Below, in pieces: positions 61,312-64,000 of a DNA stretch of 64,000 nt. The notes below the pieces were generated by a model, which was not told the DNA's origin, did no database searches, and saw nothing but the letters and a program-made list of their open reading frames with translations. The stretch is from NCBI GenBank assembly GCA_003416985.1, contig QVIN01000002.1:1-64000 (forward strand), written 5' to 3'. The position numbers and the translations under genes are program-made. The stretch comes from Duganella sp. BJB480. Lineage in GTDB: Bacteria > Pseudomonadota > Gammaproteobacteria > Burkholderiales > Burkholderiaceae_D. Numbering within the stretch: the stretch's first letter is position 1; each line of letters starts with the position of its first letter.

Positions 61312-62703
61312 TTAATGTCCGCTATGGCCGCTCGGCTTGCGGACGGTGAGTTCGACGTTTGGTTGGTTCAAGGCCGGCATGGACTGGCCGCCGGCGGTAT
61401 ATTTGCGGGCTGGTTCGGGCATGGCGCCGGTCCATTCATAGGCCAGCGTGCCCGCCGGATGCTTGTACCAGCCTGGATCCGTATAGTCGCCGGGCTTCTG
61501 ATCCTTGCGCACTTTGAGCACGGTGAACATGCCGCCCATTTCCACGCCGCCGAACGGGCCTTCGCCCGTCATCATCGGCAGCGTGTTTTCCGGTAGGCCC
61601 ATTTGCATGCCCCCCATGGAGCCGCCCTTGTCGCCCATGGTCATGTAGTCCGGGACGATCTTGTTGATCTTCTCGGCGATGCCGCTGTGGTCCACGCCTA
61701 TCATGGTCGGCAGGCTGTGGCCCATGGCGTTCATGGTGTGGTGCGATTTGTGGCAGTGGAAGGACCAGTCGCCCGGCTCGTTGGCGATGAATTCGATCGC
61801 CCGCATCTGCCCGACGGCGATATCGGTCGTCACTTCCGGCCAGCGCGATGCCGGCGGCGTCCAGCCTCCGTCGGTGCCGGTGACGTAGAACTCGTGCCCG
61901 TGCATGTGCACCGGATGGTTGGTCATCGTCAGGTTGCCGACGCGGATGCGTACCTTGTCGCCCTGCCGCACCGGCATGGAATCGATGCCGGGGAATACGC
62001 GGCTGTTGAAGGTCCACAGGTTGAAGTCCAACATGGTGTTGGTCTTGGGCGTGTAGCTTCCGGGGTCGATATCGTAGGCGTTCAAGAGGAAGACGAAATC
62101 GCGGTCCACCGCGAACTGCTTGTGGTCCTTGGGGTGCGTGACCCAGAAGCCCATCATGCCCATCGCCATCTGCGTCATCTCGTCGGCGTGCGGGTGGTAC
62201 ATGAAGGTGCCGGGCCGCTTGGCGACGAATTCGTACACAAAGGTCTTGCCGGGTGCGATGCCGGGCTGCGTCAGGCCGGTCACGCCATCCATGCCGTTGG
62301 GCAGGCGCTGGCCGTGCCAGTGCACGCTGGTGTGCTCCGGCAGCTTGTTGGTGACGAAGATGCGTACGCGGTCGCCCTCGACCACTTCGATGGTCGGGCC
62401 GGGCGACTGGCCATTGTAGCCCCATAGGTTGGCCTTCATGCCGGGCGCCATCTCGCGCACCACTGGTTCGGCGATCAGGTGGAATTCCTTGACGCCGTTA
62501 TTCATCCTCCAGGGCAGCGACCAGCCGTTGAGCGTCACCACCGGATTGAATGGACGTCCGTTGGGCGGTGGCGGCGGCACGTGGGTAGTGGCGCTATCCA
62601 TCGTCATGGCTTCGGGCAGCGTTGCGGCGCCGGCCTTGCTGACGGCTGCCGCGCTGACCGCGACCGCGCCTGCGCCCTTGAAGAAGTCTCTACGTGAAAT
62701 CAT
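61312..62703 (-). CDS. Tat-exported multicopper oxidase (CopA-like)
   Basis: A 463-residue multicopper oxidase with a twin-arginine signal (ISRRDFFKGAGAVAVSAAAV). Copper motifs are TSVHWHGQRLPNGMDGV, GTFMYHPHADEMTQMAMGMM, NHPVHMHGHEFYVTG and WSFHCHKSHHTMNAMGH, which has the HCH...H....M type-1 site. A Met-rich segment (GGSMGGMQMGLPENTLPMM) near the C terminus resembles the Cu(I)-binding loops of CueO and CopA. It is shorter than PcoA/CopA (about 600 residues). The ATG overlaps the stop of the TolC-like gene (ATGA). Its role is periplasmic copper oxidation and detoxification. Confidence 0.9.
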   Translation of the reverse strand: MISRRDFFKGAGAVAVSAAAVSKAGAATLPEAMTMDSATTHVPPPPPNGRPFNPVVTLNGWSLPWRMNNGVKEFHLIAEPVVREMAPGMKANLWGYNGQSPGPTIEVVEGDRVRIFVTNKLPEHTSVHWHGQRLPNGMDGVTGLTQPGIAPGKTFVYEFVAKRPGTFMYHPHADEMTQMAMGMMGFWVTHPKDHKQFAVDRDFVFLLNAYDIDPGSYTPKTNTMLDFNLWTFNSRVFPGIDSMPVRQGDKVRIRVGNLTMTNHPVHMHGHEFYVTGTDGGWTPPASRWPEVTTDIAVGQMRAIEFIANEPGDWSFHCHKSHHTMNAMGHSLPTMIGVDHSGIAEKINKIVPDYMTMGDKGGSMGGMQMGLPENTLPMMTGEGPFGGVEMGGMFTVLKVRKDQKPGDYTDPGWYKHPAGTLAYEWTGAMPEPARKYTAGGQSMPALNQPNVELTVRKPSGHSGH

Positions 62704-64000
62704 GGGGTCATCCTTGTTTCGTTGGCGGTGCCGCCGTTGACGGCCGCCTGCAATTTGGTCTCGGCGATCCAGAAATCGCGCTGTGTTTCGATGGCGGTGT
62801 TGACGCTGTTGAGCTGTTCGCGCGAGTCGGCCAGCAGCTCGAACACGCTGGCCAGCATGCCGTTATAGCGCAGCAGCACCTCGTCGGAGATCTTTTTACG
62901 CAGCGGCACCACTTCGTCACGATAATGGCGGGCGATGTCGTAGGTGGTGCGGTAGGACGAATAGGCCTCGCGCACTTCGGAGCGGGCGCGCACCGCCGTA
63001 TCGGTCGCGCGGTGCACCGATTGCATATACTGCGCCCGCGCCCGCGCCACCTTGGCGCCGCCCCAATCGAAGATCGGCAGCTCGAATGAGACCTGGTAGC
63101 CGTTTTCACGCGGCAGGCCGCTGGTGCTCTTGTTGGCGTAGCCGGCGTCGAACACGTTGATGAAGCCTGTTGCCTTGGTCAGGCCCAGCGCGTCGGCGGT
63201 GGCTTCGGTGTCGCGCCGGGCGGCGAGCATGTCCAGCCGTTGCGACAGCGCCTGCGCTTCGGCGTTGTTCATCTCCTTCGGTTGCGCGGGCAGGTCCGGC
63301 AGGCGGTCCGGCAGCACGAAGTTCTGCTGCTCGCCCCACAGGCCAAGAAGGCGTACCAGCTGCTCGCGCGAGGCGGTCGCCTCGTGGCGGCTGCGGGCCA
63401 GTTGCGTCGTCGTGTCCTGGTAGAAGGCACGTTCGCGCGCCTGATCCAGCTTGCTCCAGTTGCCGACTTTCGCCATTCTTTCCGCCAGCTCGGATGAGGC
63501 GTCGGCCGCCACCCTCACCTGCTCCGCGAACGCGGCCGATTGTGCCGCCGCCACCGCGGTGAAGTAGGCGCGCCGGGTGTCGGTCGCCAGCTGAATGGCT
63601 TGCGCCGCCGCTTGCAGCTTGGCCTGTTCGAAGCGGCGTTGTCCGATGCGCGAGCGTGTCGGCAAAGTCAGCAAACCGGCGATGTCGAACATCACGCTGC
63701 GATCGATCTCGGTCTCGCCGCCGCCACGGATGCGGCCAAAACTGAAGCCCGGATTGCGCATGCGGCCGGACTGGACGAACTCCGACTCCGACACTCCCAG
63801 CTCGGCGAACGAGGCCTTCAGCGCGGGGCTGTTGAGCAGCGCGATCTGCACCGCCGTTTCAGCGGTCAGCGGCTGCGCCAACAGGGCGCGTACTTGCTGG
63901 TCATTGTCTGCGTCGCGCGAGAAGCTGGCCTGCTGGCCTATGCGTTCCTGCGTCAGACGGGAGACGTCGTTCAATCCGGCGTCGTCGGAAAGGCTGGCGC
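62700..64000 (-). CDS. TolC-family outer-membrane efflux protein, 5' end outside the window
   Basis: A TolC/OprM-type protein cut by the window edge: the frame stays open to base 64000, and the TTG at 63974 is probably internal. The visible 433 residues have the two half-repeats of the family: LTAETAVQIALLNSPALKAS near the start and a second set beginning NAEAQALSQRLDMLAARRDT. Long helices follow (AVHRATDTAVRARSEVREAY-like) and a C-terminal LLADSREQLNSVNTAIETQR. As first visible gene of the copper operon it is probably a copper or metal efflux duct (CusC-like). Its stop overlaps the multicopper oxidase start. Confidence 0.88.
   Translation of the reverse strand, partial: ASLSDDAGLNDVSRLTQERIGQQASFSRDADNDQQVRALLAQPLTAETAVQIALLNSPALKASFAELGVSESEFVQSGRMRNPGFSFGRIRGGGETEIDRSVMFDIAGLLTLPTRSRIGQRRFEQAKLQAAAQAIQLATDTRRAYFTAVAAAQSAAFAEQVRVAADASSELAERMAKVGNWSKLDQARERAFYQDTTTQLARSRHEATASREQLVRLLGLWGEQQNFVLPDRLPDLPAQPKEMNNAEAQALSQRLDMLAARRDTEATADALGLTKATGFINVFDAGYANKSTSGLPRENGYQVSFELPIFDWGGAKVARARAQYMQSVHRATDTAVRARSEVREAYSSYRTTYDIARHYRDEVVPLRKKISDEVLLRYNGMLASVFELLADSREQLNSVNTAIETQRDFWIAETKLQAAVNGGTANETRMTP

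Overview
The window looks like chromosomal DNA from a GC-rich betaproteobacterium, most likely Oxalobacteraceae (Massilia/Duganella/Janthinobacterium type). I infer this from the codon usage and the gene families: a PixA/AidA inclusion-body protein, an OsmC-YcaO fusion, a type VI secretion DUF4123 adaptor, a CopABCD-like copper operon and a lipoprotein di-haem oxidoreductase. No taxonomic marker gene is present, and I saw no rRNA, tRNA, CRISPR array or insertion sequence. The content is mostly accessory.

Layout. 0.3-2.0 kb: TetR regulator and a membrane-DUF2867 protein. 2.0-8.8 kb (minus strand): a membrane protein, a small papain-like protein, an alpha/beta hydrolase and a 1402-residue caspase-STAND NTPase-WD40 protein, which reads as a candidate defence or cell-death module. 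8.8-26.6 kb: a long leader with a sigma-54-like promoter, then two translationally coupled giant genes (3746 and 2066 residues) of unknown function. 26.7-33.9 kb (minus strand): eight tightly packed genes, the most interesting locus here. A DUF692/MNIO-like oxidase is followed by a protein with five tandem copies of a 16-residue Cys-containing repeat, then two tetrapyrrole-methylase-fold (borosin-like) methyltransferases, a B12-binding radical SAM RiPP-type methylase, an Asp/Asn beta-hydroxylase-like protein, a P-loop protein and a class I methyltransferase. I read it as an undescribed multi-core RiPP-like or protein-modification pathway. 34.4-41.1 kb (plus strand, divergent): a VioB-type ferritin-like protein, two proteins that look like the N- and C-terminal halves of a LodA-type quinoprotein, a radical SAM/SPASM enzyme and a LodB-like flavoprotein, which suggests a second post-translational modification system.

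41.3-51.2 kb: a Ser/Thr kinase with TPRs, a small protein, an FHA-like sigma-54 activator, a PixA-like protein, an HTH-ATPase, a large unknown protein, and a type VI secretion adaptor pair. 51.2-56.5 kb: a RibD-like reductase, OsmC-YcaO, a secreted lectin with a papain-like domain plus a small exported partner, and an ArsR/SRPBCC pair. 56.8-64 kb: a lipoprotein with two discoidin domains and a di-haem oxidoreductase domain, convergent with a copper-resistance operon (TolC-like, multicopper oxidase, CopC, CopD) that runs off the window edge.

Start codons were chosen from ribosome-binding sites and overlaps; several differ from the longest open frame. Family names come from motif recognition by eye, not from a search.
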